NCBI RefSeq assembly: GCF_039537505.1
Contig: NZ_BAABAQ010000001.1
Coordinates: forward strand, 372,001-436,000
Source of the DNA: Streptosporangium oxazolinicum
GTDB taxonomy: Bacteria > Actinomycetota > Actinomycetes > Streptosporangiales > Streptosporangiaceae
Reading direction: 5' to 3'
DNA length: 64,000 nucleotides
Shown here: positions 8,379-16,423 of the stretch, in pieces
Layout of the letters: each line of letters starts with the position of its first letter
Numbering within the stretch: position 1 is the stretch's first letter
Notes under the pieces: model-generated
Told to the model about the DNA's origin: nothing
Databases searched by the model: none
Seen by the model: only the letters and a program-made list of their open reading frames with translations
Position numbers and translations under genes: made by a program

Positions 8379-9881
8379 ATGCGCAGTCTGTGGACCATGG
8401 GCATGGCGGCGATCCTCGCCATCCCGTTGGCGTTCACCGCACCATCGGCGTCGGCAGCCGCCCCACCGGACATCTCGCTGACCGCCGTGAAGGCACACCT
8501 CACCCAGCTCCAGTCCATCGCGACCGCCAACGGCGGCAACCGCGCCCACGGCCGCCCCGGCTACCTGGCCTCGGCCAACTACGTCAAGGGCCTGCTGGAC
8601 GGCGCGGGATTCACCACCTCCCTGCAGTCGTTCACCTACAACGGCGCGACCGGCTACAACGTCATCGCCGACTGGCCGGGCGGCGACCCGAACGACATCC
8701 TCATGGTCGGCGCCCACCTCGACAGCGTGACCGCCGGGCCCGGCATCAACGACAACGGCTCCGGCAGCGCCGCCATCCTGGAGACCGCCCTGGAGGTCTC
8801 CCGCCAGTCGCTGGCACCCACCAAGCACCTCCGCTTCGCCTGGTGGGGCGCCGAGGAACTGGGTCTGCGCGGCTCCCAGTACTACGTGAACAACCTCCCG
8901 GCCGCCGAGCGGGCCAAGGTCAAGGGCTACTACAACTTCGACATGGTCGGCTCGCCCAACGCCGGTTACTTCGTCTACGACGGCGACAACTCCGACGGCG
9001 TCGGCTCGGGCCCCGGCCCCGCCGGTTCGGCGCAGCTGGAGTCGACGCTCCAGGCGTACTTCACCTCGATCGGCGTGTCCACCCGGGGCACCGACTTCGA
9101 CGGCCGCTCCGACTACGGGCCGTTCATCGCCGTCGGCATCCCCGCGGGCGGCACCTTCACCGGTGCCGAGGGCGTCAAGTCCAGCGCCCAGGCCACCCTC
9201 TGGGGCGGTACGGCGGGGCAGGCGTTCGACCCCTGCTACCACCGGGCGTGCGACACCACGTCCAACATCAGCGACACCGCGCTGAACCGCAACGCCGACG
9301 CCATCGCCTACGCGGTGTGGACGACCGCGACCGCCGTACCTCCGACAGTCGTCTGGCAGGACACCTTCGAGACCGCGACCGGCTGGACGGTCAACCCCTC
9401 GGGGACCGACACCGCGACCTCCGGCCTGTGGGAGCGCGGCGACCCCGAGGCCACCACCTCCAGCGGCGCCAAGCAGCTCGGCACCACCGTGAGCGGCAGC
9501 AACGACCTGGTCACCGGCAGGCTCGCGGGCGCCGCGGCGGGCGACTACGACATCGACGGCGGCATCACCAGCGTCCGGTCACCGGCCGTCACCCTGCCGT
9601 CGACGGGAACGCTCAAGCTCGCGTTCTCCTGGTATCTCGCGCACGGCTCCAACGCCTCCAACGCCGACTTCCTGCGGGTGAAGGTCGTCGGCTCCACCAC
9701 CACCCAGGTGTTCCAGCAGCTCGGCGCGGCCTCCAACCGCAACGGCGCCTGGGGTACGGCCAACGTCGACGTCTCCGCCTTCGCGGGGCAGAGCGTCCGG
9801 ATCCTGATCGAGGCCGGTGACGCCTCCGGCGCCTCCCTGGTCGAGGCCGGGGTGGACGACGTCAAGCTGACCCGCCAGTGA
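8379..9881 (+). CDS. Secreted M28 zinc aminopeptidase with C-terminal adhesion-like domain
   Basis: Paralogue of the preceding gene without the PA insert. The signal peptide ends near SASA. The zinc-ligand segments GAHLDSV, GINDNGSGS, WWGAEELGL, NFDMVGS and CYHRACD are all present. About 170 extra residues after the peptidase (starting near VVWQDTFETATGW) look like a beta-sandwich MAM/galactose-binding type domain, probably for substrate or surface binding. I prefer ATG at 8379 because GAGGAG at 8369-8374 is 4 nt away; ATG at 8376 is too close. The two copies share the peptidase core but differ in accessory domain. Confidence 0.92.
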   Translation: MRSLWTMGMAAILAIPLAFTAPSASAAAPPDISLTAVKAHLTQLQSIATANGGNRAHGRPGYLASANYVKGLLDGAGFTTSLQSFTYNGATGYNVIADWPGGDPNDILMVGAHLDSVTAGPGINDNGSGSAAILETALEVSRQSLAPTKHLRFAWWGAEELGLRGSQYYVNNLPAAERAKVKGYYNFDMVGSPNAGYFVYDGDNSDGVGSGPGPAGSAQLESTLQAYFTSIGVSTRGTDFDGRSDYGPFIAVGIPAGGTFTGAEGVKSSAQATLWGGTAGQAFDPCYHRACDTTSNISDTALNRNADAIAYAVWTTATAVPPTVVWQDTFETATGWTVNPSGTDTATSGLWERGDPEATTSSGAKQLGTTVSGSNDLVTGRLAGAAAGDYDIDGGITSVRSPAVTLPSTGTLKLAFSWYLAHGSNASNADFLRVKVVGSTTTQVFQQLGAASNRNGAWGTANVDVSAFAGQSVRILIEAGDASGASLVEAGVDDVKLTRQ

Positions 9882-9912
9882 GCGGGACGGTGACCCGGCA
9901 GTAGACGAGACC

Positions 9913-9987
9913 GGGTGCGGCCCGCGCCTTCCCCCTCCACGGGCCGTCCGGACCTCCTCCGGACGGCCCGCCACGCGGGTCGCACCC
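9913..9987 (+). terminator. Nested long hairpin after the peptidase genes
   Basis: Inner stem: GGGCCGTCCGGA (9941-9952) with TCCGGACGGCCC (9958-9969). Outer stem: GGGTGCGGCCCGCG (9913-9926) with CGCGGGTCGCACCC (9974-9987), one G-T pair. Together they form a long cruciform about 30 bp after the second peptidase stop. No T run follows. Confidence 0.6.
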
Positions 9988-10083
9988 CTCTCGGGAAGAT
10001 CCCACTCGTCTCGGGAGGGCTCCCTTCGGAAAGTCTCTTCGGAAGGACCCCCTCGGAAAGGCCGTTCTCGGACGCGCGGCCCG
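9988..10083. repeat. Degenerate short tandem repeats
   Basis: Successive variants of CTCGGGAAG / TTCGGAAAG / TTCGGAAGG / CTCGGAAAGG recur roughly every 14 nt. No gene is seen here. Confidence 0.45.
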
Positions 10084-10716
10084 TCAGCTCGGCTCGTCGA
10101 GCCGGGGCTTCTCGTACGAGGTCCCCTTGAGCTCGTGGAAGCCCGGGGTCGCGGCCACCAGCAGCGTCCCGTCCCACAGGCGGCCCGCCCGCTCCCCCTC
10201 GGGGATCCGGGAGATCACCGGACCGAAGAACACCACGCGCTCGCCACCGGTGTCCGGGCCGATGGCGGCGACCACCGGGGTGCCCACGTGTCCGCCGATC
10301 AGGCCGACGCCCTCCGCGTGCGAGGCGCGGATCGCCTCGTCGTAGGCCGTCGACGTCCCGGCCTCGGCCAGTTCCGGCGGCAGGTCCGCGGCGACCAGCG
10401 AGTCGTGGAGGGCACCGGCCCAGTCCTCACCGCGGGCGCGCCCGACGGTCCACATCGCCGTGTACAGCCTGTCAAGCGCCTCCTGCCCGTACTCCTGCAG
10501 CGCGGCCATGCAGACGCGTACCGGCACCCAGAGGTATCCCTCCGTGTCACCCTCGGGATCCTCGTCGCGGCCCTCGTTGAGCACCGACAGGCTCATCAGG
10601 TGCCGGCGCACCTCGACCGGCCGCACCCTCTCCACCTCCACCAGCCACCGGGAGGTGATCCAGGTGTACGGGCAGGAGGGGTCGAACCAGAAGTCCGCGA
10701 TCGTCTTGATCGTCAT
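10084..10716 (-). CDS. DsbA-family mycothiol-dependent reductase-like protein
   Basis: A 210-residue thioredoxin-fold protein resembling Mycobacterium Rv2466c, a mycothiol-dependent nitroreductase/oxidoreductase. The opening ADFWFDPSCPYTWITSRW places the active site at CPYT, so only the first (nucleophilic) cysteine remains; Rv2466c, as I recall it, has CPWC. The cis-proline loop is GGHVGTPVVA. I chose ATG at 10716, preceded by a GGAG/GGGG-rich stretch; the longer frame upstream crosses the operator palindrome and is not convincing. It is divergent from a TetR gene with a 40-bp palindromic region between, so it is likely that regulator's target. Confidence 0.82.
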   Translation of the reverse strand: MTIKTIADFWFDPSCPYTWITSRWLVEVERVRPVEVRRHLMSLSVLNEGRDEDPEGDTEGYLWVPVRVCMAALQEYGQEALDRLYTAMWTVGRARGEDWAGALHDSLVAADLPPELAEAGTSTAYDEAIRASHAEGVGLIGGHVGTPVVAAIGPDTGGERVVFFGPVISRIPEGERAGRLWDGTLLVAATPGFHELKGTSYEKPRLDEPS

Positions 10717-10818
10717 CCCCAGCTCTCCGATCGTCGTCCTCGGGCAGCGCCCGAGCACTGTGCCACCTTCTCCGAACCGCGCGCCGGAACCAACCCCGAC
10801 TCGCCCCTCCCCTCGTAA

Positions 10819-10858
10819 AAATATGAACCGGGTTTGCTTTTGAACCCGGTTCATATTT
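10819..10858. promoter_or_regulatory. Perfect inverted repeat, probable TetR operator
   Basis: AAATATGAACCGGGTT (10819-10834) is the exact reverse complement of AACCCGGTTCATATTT (10843-10858), separated by 8 nt. Each arm is itself centred on a GAACC-N-GGTT dyad, giving two sites 17 bp apart. It lies 11 bp before the TetR start and about 100 bp before the divergent reductase start, the usual place for autoregulation plus control of a neighbour. Confidence 0.75.
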
Positions 10859-10869
10859 ATGATCCTCGC

Positions 10870-11499
10870 ATGGCAGGACTGCGGGAGCGGAAGAAGGAAC
10901 AGACCCAACGGCGGATCGCCGCGGTGGCGCTGCGGCTGTTCGACGAGCGGGGTTTCGACGCGGTGACCGTGAACGAGATCGCCGAGGCCGCCGAGGTGGC
11001 GAAGGTGACGCTGTTCAAATACTTCCCGACCAAGGAGTCACTCGTCCTGCGCGGCGTGGGCCAGGAGGACCTGGCGGGGATCGTCGCCGCGCGACCGGCC
11101 GGGCGGTCACCGCTGGAGGCGCTGCGGGAGTACTACCGAGGGTTCGCCACCGGGCCCACCGAGCCGGCGGAGGCCGTGGACAGGGACACCCTGATCATCC
11201 AGATGCGGGTGATCTTCGCCAGCCCCACGCTCAGCAGCGGCGCGAACGACCTGCTCCACGGTCAGCGCGAGGCGCTGGCGCGGGTGCTCGCCGAAGAACG
11301 CGACGAGCTGACGGCCGCCCTGATGGCCGCCCAGATCACCGCCTCCGTGCTCACCCTCCAGGAGCGGTTCTTCCGCCACCTGGTCTCCGGCGCCTCGCTG
11401 GAGGAGGCGGGCCGCCGCCTCTGCGGGGACGTCGAGCTCGCCTTCGATCTGCTGGAAAACGGCCTGCTGGAAAACGGTCTCGACCAACCGGGAGAGTAA
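10870..11499 (+). CDS. TetR-family transcriptional regulator
   Basis: A 209-residue one-component repressor. The N-terminal DNA-binding domain begins RERKKEQTQRRIAAVALRLF and includes the helix-turn-helix VNEIAEAAEVAKVTLFKYF, characteristic of TetR proteins (here of the mycofactocin/SCO-type subgroup). The C-terminal ligand domain is unassigned. ATG at 10870 is chosen because the upstream alternative at 10834 would start inside the operator. The stop overlaps the next gene's start (TAATG at 11497-11501), so the GH-like gene is co-translated. Regulation is probably by binding the palindrome immediately upstream. Confidence 0.9.
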   Translation: MAGLRERKKEQTQRRIAAVALRLFDERGFDAVTVNEIAEAAEVAKVTLFKYFPTKESLVLRGVGQEDLAGIVAARPAGRSPLEALREYYRGFATGPTEPAEAVDRDTLIIQMRVIFASPTLSSGANDLLHGQREALARVLAEERDELTAALMAAQITASVLTLQERFFRHLVSGASLEEAGRRLCGDVELAFDLLENGLLENGLDQPGE

Positions 11500-12452
11500 T
11501 GCGTGCGAAAGGGATTAACTACGACACCGGGTTCCTCCCCGGTGAGGACACGACCCGCAAGGCGTTCGACCCCGACGCCGTCCGGCGCGACATGGACGTC
11601 ATCGCCAACGAGCTGCACTGCGACGCCGTACGGATCTCCGGTGGCGATCCCGCGCGGCTGAGCGTCGCCGCCGGGCACGCCGCGGCGGCGGGGCTTGAGA
11701 TCTGGTTCGCCCCCTTCCCCGTCGACCTCCCGCCGGAGGCGATGCTCTCGACCTTCGCCGACTGCGCGGAGCGGGCCGAGGCCGTACGACGCGGCGGGGC
11801 CGAGGTGGTGTTCGTGACCGGGTGCGAGATCAGCGCGTTCGGCACCGGGTTCATCCCCGGCGCCACGTACCACGACCGCATGATGGCGATGGCGAGCGCC
11901 GACATCGAGTGGTGGCAGTCGCTCGGCCCCGTCCTGGAACGGCTCAACGGCTTCCTCGCCGAGAGCGCGGGCGTCGTCAGGACCCGCTTCGGCGGCCCGA
12001 TCACCTACGCGTCGGCCCCCTGGGAGTCGTCGGTCGACTGGACCCCGTTCGACATCGTCGGCGTCGACGCCTACCGGGCCGCGTACAACGCCGACACCTT
12101 CCAGGAGGAGCTGCGCGGCCACTTCGGACACGGCAAGCCGGTCGCGGTGACCGAGTTCGGCACCTGCGCCTACCGGGGCGCGGGCGAGCGTGGCGGCATG
12201 GCCTGGCAGCCGCCCGAGGACGCCGTACGTGACGAGGGCGAGCAGGTGCGCTACTTCACCGAGCTGCTGGACGTCTTCGAGAAGGAGGGCGTGGACACCG
12301 CGCTCTGGTTCACCTTCGCGGGCTTCAGCCACGTCGGGGACGGGGACATCGCCTCCTACGGCGTGGTCAGGATGCTCGGCCGGGAGCGCTGGGAGCCGAA
12401 GGAGGTCTTCCACACGATGGCGGCCAGGTACGCCCGCGACCGAACCGCCTGA
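11499..12452 (+). CDS. TIM-barrel glycoside-hydrolase-like protein
   Basis: A 317-residue protein with no signal peptide that looks like a (beta/alpha)8 glycosidase-fold enzyme: strands ending in AVRISGGDP, FVTGCEISAFGTGF (possible acid/base glutamate), DIVGVDAYRAA and VAVTEFGTCAYRG (glutamate in the position of a clan-A nucleophile), then ALWFTFAGFSHV. Close actinobacterial relatives have been labelled 'abortive infection protein' in databases, a label I recall but cannot justify from sequence. It is translationally coupled to the TetR gene. Catalytic activity and substrate are unknown. Confidence 0.75.
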   Translation: MRAKGINYDTGFLPGEDTTRKAFDPDAVRRDMDVIANELHCDAVRISGGDPARLSVAAGHAAAAGLEIWFAPFPVDLPPEAMLSTFADCAERAEAVRRGGAEVVFVTGCEISAFGTGFIPGATYHDRMMAMASADIEWWQSLGPVLERLNGFLAESAGVVRTRFGGPITYASAPWESSVDWTPFDIVGVDAYRAAYNADTFQEELRGHFGHGKPVAVTEFGTCAYRGAGERGGMAWQPPEDAVRDEGEQVRYFTELLDVFEKEGVDTALWFTFAGFSHVGDGDIASYGVVRMLGRERWEPKEVFHTMAARYARDRTA

Positions 12453-12455
12453 CGG

Positions 12456-12659
12456 TCACTTCAGGGACCTCAAGGGCTTCGAAGTCGTGCCGACAATGAC
12501 CCGATGGACGTACGGGCCGGGATCGCCGTCGATCCGCCGTCGGGCGAGCCAGGCCCCAGTCGGCGCGGTCCGCACCAGGTCCTCGGCGGTCGCCCGGTCC
12601 CCGGTGAGGAGATCCGCCGCTCTTCGCAGCCGCTCGACATACTCCGCGAACCCGGTCAT
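12456..12659 (-). pseudogene. Truncated SigE-like ECF sigma factor fragment
   Basis: A 67-residue frame that reads like the region-2 start of a SigE-type ECF sigma factor: MTGFAEYVERLRRAADLLTG, then TAEDLVRTA and GDPGPYVHRVIV. Full proteins of this group run to about 170 residues with a region 4 helix-turn-helix, absent here, so this is probably a decayed remnant. It starts at the ATG at 12659 and converges with the GH-like gene with a 3-bp gap. It might alternatively be expressed as a small anti-sigma-like decoy; I consider that unlikely. Confidence 0.6.
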
Positions 12660-12842
12660 CGTGCCTCCGCCTCGGTGCTCCGACGATGACCACCGCCCGG
12701 GGGCCGGGTCCGGTTTACAGCCGATCAGGAACCGATCGGGGAGGAGCCCGGCGGATCTCGGCCGAACGGCCGAGTCACGGTTACCTCTCCGCTCCGCTAG
12801 CCTCGCGTAGGTTACGCACGCGCTGGTACGGAAGGTGCTCAT

Positions 12843-13673
12843 GTGATGGGCTGGTTCGAAGCGGTGGTCCTCGGACTGATTCAGGGATTGACGGAGTTCC
12901 TGCCGATCTCCTCCAGTGCCCACGTCAGGGTCGTGTCGGCGTTCTTCGGCTGGCAGGACCCGGGGGCCGCGTTCACCGCGGTCATCCAGCTCGGCACCGA
13001 GGCCGCGGTGGTGATCTACTTCCGCAAGGAGATCTGGGAGATCATCTCCACCTGGACGCGGTCCCTGTGGACCCCCGACCTGCGCGCCCACTACGCCGCC
13101 CGGATGGGCTGGTACGTCATCGTGGGAACCATCCCGATCGTGGTGCTCGGCCTGCTCTTCGAGGACTCCATCGACAGCGCCTTCCGCGACCTGCGCCTGA
13201 TCGGCACGACGCTGATCGTCTTCGGCCTGGTCCTGTGGTTCGCCGACCATACCGCGCGCAACAGGCTCACCCTGGAGCGGCACCTCAGCTTCACCCACGC
13301 CCTGATCTATGGCTTCGCCCAGTCGCTCGCCCTGATCCCCGGCGTGTCCCGCTCCGGCGGCACCATCAGCGCCGGGCTACTGCTGGACTACCGCCGCGAG
13401 GAGGCCGCCAAGTACTCCTTCCTGCTCGCCATCCCGGCCGTGCTGGGCGCGGGCTTCCTGCAGCTGTTCAAGATCGGCGAGGGTAAGGCTCCGGAGTGGG
13501 GACCCACGATCCTGGCCACCGTGATCTCGTTCATCGTGGGCTACCTGGCGGTGTCGTGGTTCCTGAAGTACATCAGCACCCACCGCTTCACCGGCTTCGT
13601 GATCTACCGGATCGCCCTCGGGATCGTCATCATCGCCCTGGTGAGCTTCGGGGTCCTCGACCCCTCGGCCTAG
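12843..13673 (+). CDS. uppP: Undecaprenyl-diphosphatase
   Basis: Integral membrane phosphatase (BacA family) that recycles undecaprenyl diphosphate to the monophosphate carrier used for peptidoglycan and other surface glycans; overproduction gives bacitracin resistance. The 276-residue protein carries both family signatures, GLIQGLTEFLPISSSAH at the N terminus and LIPGVSRSGGTI around residue 165, with about eight hydrophobic spans. GTG at 12843 has GGAAGG 7 nt upstream; the ATG three bases later is equally possible. It is monocistronic and followed by a strong hairpin. Confidence 0.95.
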   Translation: MMGWFEAVVLGLIQGLTEFLPISSSAHVRVVSAFFGWQDPGAAFTAVIQLGTEAAVVIYFRKEIWEIISTWTRSLWTPDLRAHYAARMGWYVIVGTIPIVVLGLLFEDSIDSAFRDLRLIGTTLIVFGLVLWFADHTARNRLTLERHLSFTHALIYGFAQSLALIPGVSRSGGTISAGLLLDYRREEAAKYSFLLAIPAVLGAGFLQLFKIGEGKAPEWGPTILATVISFIVGYLAVSWFLKYISTHRFTGFVIYRIALGIVIIALVSFGVLDPSA

Positions 13674-13813
13674 TGCGACGTTCCTCAAAGCAGGTCACGA
13701 ACGGGCGGTCAAGAACTCAAGGTCGCCGGGGTGATCCTTCCCGGCTACAACCTCCTGGGCCGGTGGGATCTGTACTTCCGGTGAGGAACGCAGCACTGGG
13801 AACCCGATGCTCA
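13674..13813. other. Short gene-free spacer with a coding-like remnant
   Basis: No gene is called. One plus-strand frame ending at 13783 reads KVAGVILPGYNLLGRWDLYF before its stop, which looks like the tail of a lost protein, but there is no start or upstream homology that I can see. Confidence 0.3.
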
Positions 13814-13847
13814 CGGACGACGGGCACCTTCAGGTGCCCGTCGTCCG
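13814..13847. terminator. Perfect 15-bp hairpin shared by convergent genes
   Basis: CGGACGACGGGCACC (13814-13828) and GGTGCCCGTCGTCCG (13833-13847) are exact inverted repeats with a TTCA tetraloop. It lies between uppP and the esterase, which converge, and is almost certainly a bidirectional terminator. Confidence 0.85.
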
Positions 13848-13852
13848 GCCTC

Positions 13853-15088
13853 CTAACACTGGCTGTCGGCGAGGACCCAGTGGTTGGGACCGGTCTGCTT
13901 GAGACCGTGCGTGATCATCATGTTCCACAGGCCCATCGCGTCGTTGGACCCGTTGGCGTAGGTGTAGCCGCCGGACTGGTAGGCCCGTCCGGCGGTGGTG
14001 TGGGCGTAGTTGCTCGCCCGCACACAGGTCTGCGGCACCGTGGGAGTGGGGGTGGGGGTCGGCGTGCCGGTCGGGGGCGGGGTCGTCCCACCGGTCAGGC
14101 CGAAGAACTGCGCGTCGTGGTATGCCGAGCAGATGGTGTCGAGGAAGTACGCCGCCGCGCTGCCGCACTGGTCGGCGGCACCGCCGGGATCGATCGGCAG
14201 ACCGTGTCCCATGCCGGTGATCTCGTACAACCGCACCGCGTCGCTCCCGTACACCTTCAGTGAGGTGCCGCCGGTGAGGCTCCGCGTGGAGGTGGGGCTC
14301 TGCGAAACGCCCCGCACGTTCGTCCACTGGTCGCGCAGCTGGGCCGCGTTGGCCGGGACGACGGTGTAGTCGGACAGTCCCTGCCAGATCGCGACGCGCG
14401 GGTACGGCCCCGAGTAGCCGGAGTAGGCGCCCCGCACCAGGTCACCCCACTGCTGCGGGGTCTTGCTGACCGGGCCGTACTGGCAGGTGGAGGCCTGAAG
14501 CAGGCTGGCGGCGCACCGGTACGCGAGCCCCGCCCCGATCGAGCCGCCCGCGAAGACGTCCGGGTACGTGGCGAGCATGACCGCCGACATCGCGCCGCCC
14601 GCCGACAGCCCGCTGACGTAGACGCGCGCCGGGTCGGTCCCGTAGGTGGAGACCGCGTAGGCGACCATGGCGCGGATCGAGGCGGCCTCGCCCTGGCCCC
14701 GGGTGGTGTCGCCGGTCTCGAACCAGTTGAAGCAGCTCGACGAGTTGTTCGCGCTGCCGGTCTGCGGCAGTACGAGGGTGAATCCCGACTGGTCGGCGTA
14801 CTTGCGCCATCCCGAGTTGGCGAAGTAGCCGCTCGCGTTCTGCGTGCAGCCGTGCAGCAGCACCACCAGCGGGCGCCCGGCGGTCGACCCGTCGGGGCGG
14901 TAGCTGAACATGGTGAGGTTGCCGGGATTGCTGCCGAACGAGCCGACCTGGACGAGCGACGCGGCCCGCGCGGGAGCCGTCGTCGCGGTCGCCACGCCGA
15001 GTGATCCGAGCAGCCCGAGCGACAGGGTGAGGAGGATGCGGAGAGTGCGGAGGGTGCGGAGAAGACCCGCTGGGGGGGAAACGGCCAT
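13853..15088 (-). CDS. Secreted PHB-depolymerase-type esterase with C-terminal domain
   Basis: A 411-residue exported alpha/beta hydrolase of the Esterase_PHB family (poly(3-hydroxybutyrate) depolymerase, feruloyl or acetylxylan esterase). A signal peptide ends near residue 43. The oxyanion-hole motif VVLLHGCTQN (about 75-84), lipase box SGLSAGGAMS with nucleophile S162, and a histidine in TGMGHGLPID complete the active site. A PTPTPTPT linker (about 335-352) leads to a cysteine-bounded C-terminal domain of about 60 residues that recurs on such enzymes, probably for polymer binding. ATG at 15088 has GAAGGAG 6 nt upstream. The polymer substrate cannot be decided from sequence. Confidence 0.92.
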   Translation of the reverse strand: MAVSPPAGLLRTLRTLRILLTLSLGLLGSLGVATATTAPARAASLVQVGSFGSNPGNLTMFSYRPDGSTAGRPLVVLLHGCTQNASGYFANSGWRKYADQSGFTLVLPQTGSANNSSSCFNWFETGDTTRGQGEAASIRAMVAYAVSTYGTDPARVYVSGLSAGGAMSAVMLATYPDVFAGGSIGAGLAYRCAASLLQASTCQYGPVSKTPQQWGDLVRGAYSGYSGPYPRVAIWQGLSDYTVVPANAAQLRDQWTNVRGVSQSPTSTRSLTGGTSLKVYGSDAVRLYEITGMGHGLPIDPGGAADQCGSAAAYFLDTICSAYHDAQFFGLTGGTTPPPTGTPTPTPTPTVPQTCVRASNYAHTTAGRAYQSGGYTYANGSNDAMGLWNMMITHGLKQTGPNHWVLADSQC

Positions 15089-15204
15089 GACGTGCTCCTT
15101 CGTGGCCCTGTGACCTGTATCACCGGCCCTTACCAGCGCACGTTAAAACCGCCGTAACCCCTTTGACATGTTCACGAGACACACTCTTCGCCTCCGTGTT
15201 ATGG

Positions 15205-15241
15205 ATCACACGGGCGCGTGGTCATAAATCACACGGGCGCG
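15205..15241. repeat. Pair of 14-bp direct repeats upstream of the esterase
   Basis: ATCACACGGGCGCG occurs at 15205-15218 and again at 15228-15241, a 23-bp period (two helical turns). It lies about 120 bp upstream of the esterase start and may be a regulator site. Confidence 0.45.
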
Positions 15242-15753
15242 GGCGGGGCTCCCCCTCCCCGGATTCCACGGACCTTCCGTGCCTTCCATGCCTTCCGAGC
15301 TCCACGAATTCCACGAACTCCACGGGTAGCACGGGTCGCACGAGCTTCGCGGACGCTCTTGGCGGGCGACTGCGCGGGCCCTCTCGGTGACTGCCGCGCG
15401 GTATCACTCCCAGGAGCGAATCCGGCTTCGAACCCGGCTCCCCCTTCCGGTCCGGTCCCGGCTCCAATTCCGGTCGCGGTGGGGGATGGCCGGTCGTCCG
15501 CCCGCGGCCGGGCGGCGTGTTGGTAGGCGGTCACGGTGGCGACAAACATAGCGGTCAGACCGATCACGAAAGGATCATTCCCCCACCCGGCACGACGCAC
15601 ACCACGCACGACGAACGCCACCGCGGACACGAACCCCCGGCCGTGTCCCCGGCCGCGTCCTGGACAACGGATTCGCTCATCGCCCCTGTTCACCCTCACC
15701 TACCGGCCGATAAGGTGCCGGCCGCGTGTTGGCCGAGTCCCCGTCTGACCGGC
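15242..15753. other. Long spacer with degenerate repeats, no convincing gene
   Basis: Between 15260 and 15370 variants of CCTTCCGTG / CTCCACGAA / CGGGTCGCA recur every 9 nt. A minus-strand frame (15229-15699) crosses the region with one possible membrane span, but its C-terminal half merely translates the repeat, and I do not call it. Confidence 0.4.
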
Positions 15754-16191
15754 ATGGTGACGCCACGGAGCACCAGCGCGCTGAACTCGTCGCAGGCGGC
15801 CTTCCTGATGAAGCCCGACCGCTTCCAGGCACTGGCCCAGCAGAACCGCCTGATCGAGGAACTGAACCGGCCTGCCGACAATGGGAACAGTCGTGGCCGT
15901 ATCGGTGTGGACTTCGGCTCCATCAGTTTGTGCCATGTCGCCGCCGGCTTCACGGACGCGACGATCGAGTTCTCGAAGGGCTTCGCGATATGGGACCTGG
16001 CCCCAGGCCACTACATCCTCAGCGCGGCCGGCGGGACCGTCATCGACCTCCAGGGCAAGCCCATCTCACTGAACTACCGGCTCGATACCTTGAGCGATAT
16101 CGCCGAGGCGATGGACCGGCGCCAGACGTTCATCGCGGCCACCAACCCAACGCTTGCCGACGAGATTGCCGATGTCCTGACAGAGGAATGA
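15754..16191 (+). pseudogene. C-terminal remnant of an inositol-monophosphatase-family protein
   Basis: The 145-residue frame matches only the C-terminal half of the IMPase/CysQ fold: GVDFGSISLCHVAAG, then FAIWDLAPGHYILSAAGG (the conserved WD-x-A-x-G metal-site element) and a final FIAATNPTLADEI. The N-terminal metal motifs (GEE and DPxDGT) are absent, so the enzyme cannot be active as read. ATG at 15754 is the first plausible start in this frame. It is probably a truncated relic; a regulatory or dimerising role for a half-domain cannot be excluded. Confidence 0.65.
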
Positions 16192-16423
16192 ATCGGCGCG
16201 ACACCATGCGCGTCACCACCGGAGCCGCCGCGGTTGAACGCGACCACGTTGTGATCACCGTCCGCCGTGTGGGTGCGCGGAGAGAGGTCCACGACGTCGG
16301 GAACCTCTTGGAGGATCATGCCCCGGTTGGCGACGCGCCGGACGAGGCCCTTGCCCACTTGGCGGGACGAGGTCCGGATCGGGCCGCGTCTCACCCGGTG
16401 CCGGGCTCGGGGACACTGGACGG
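16192..16423. other. Spacer without a supportable gene
   Basis: Frames on both strands are open, but none shows a start with a ribosome site or a recognisable motif. The HrpB gene begins at 16424. Confidence 0.35.

Noticed and set aside
15229..15699. Minus-strand frame with a possible membrane span
   Set aside because: Half of it translates a degenerate 9-nt repeat; no ribosome site, no homology recognised.
16074..16394. Minus-strand frame between the IMPase remnant and hrpB
   Set aside because: Contains phrases that looked enzyme-like (PRTHTADGDHNVVAFNRG), but I could not tie them to any family.
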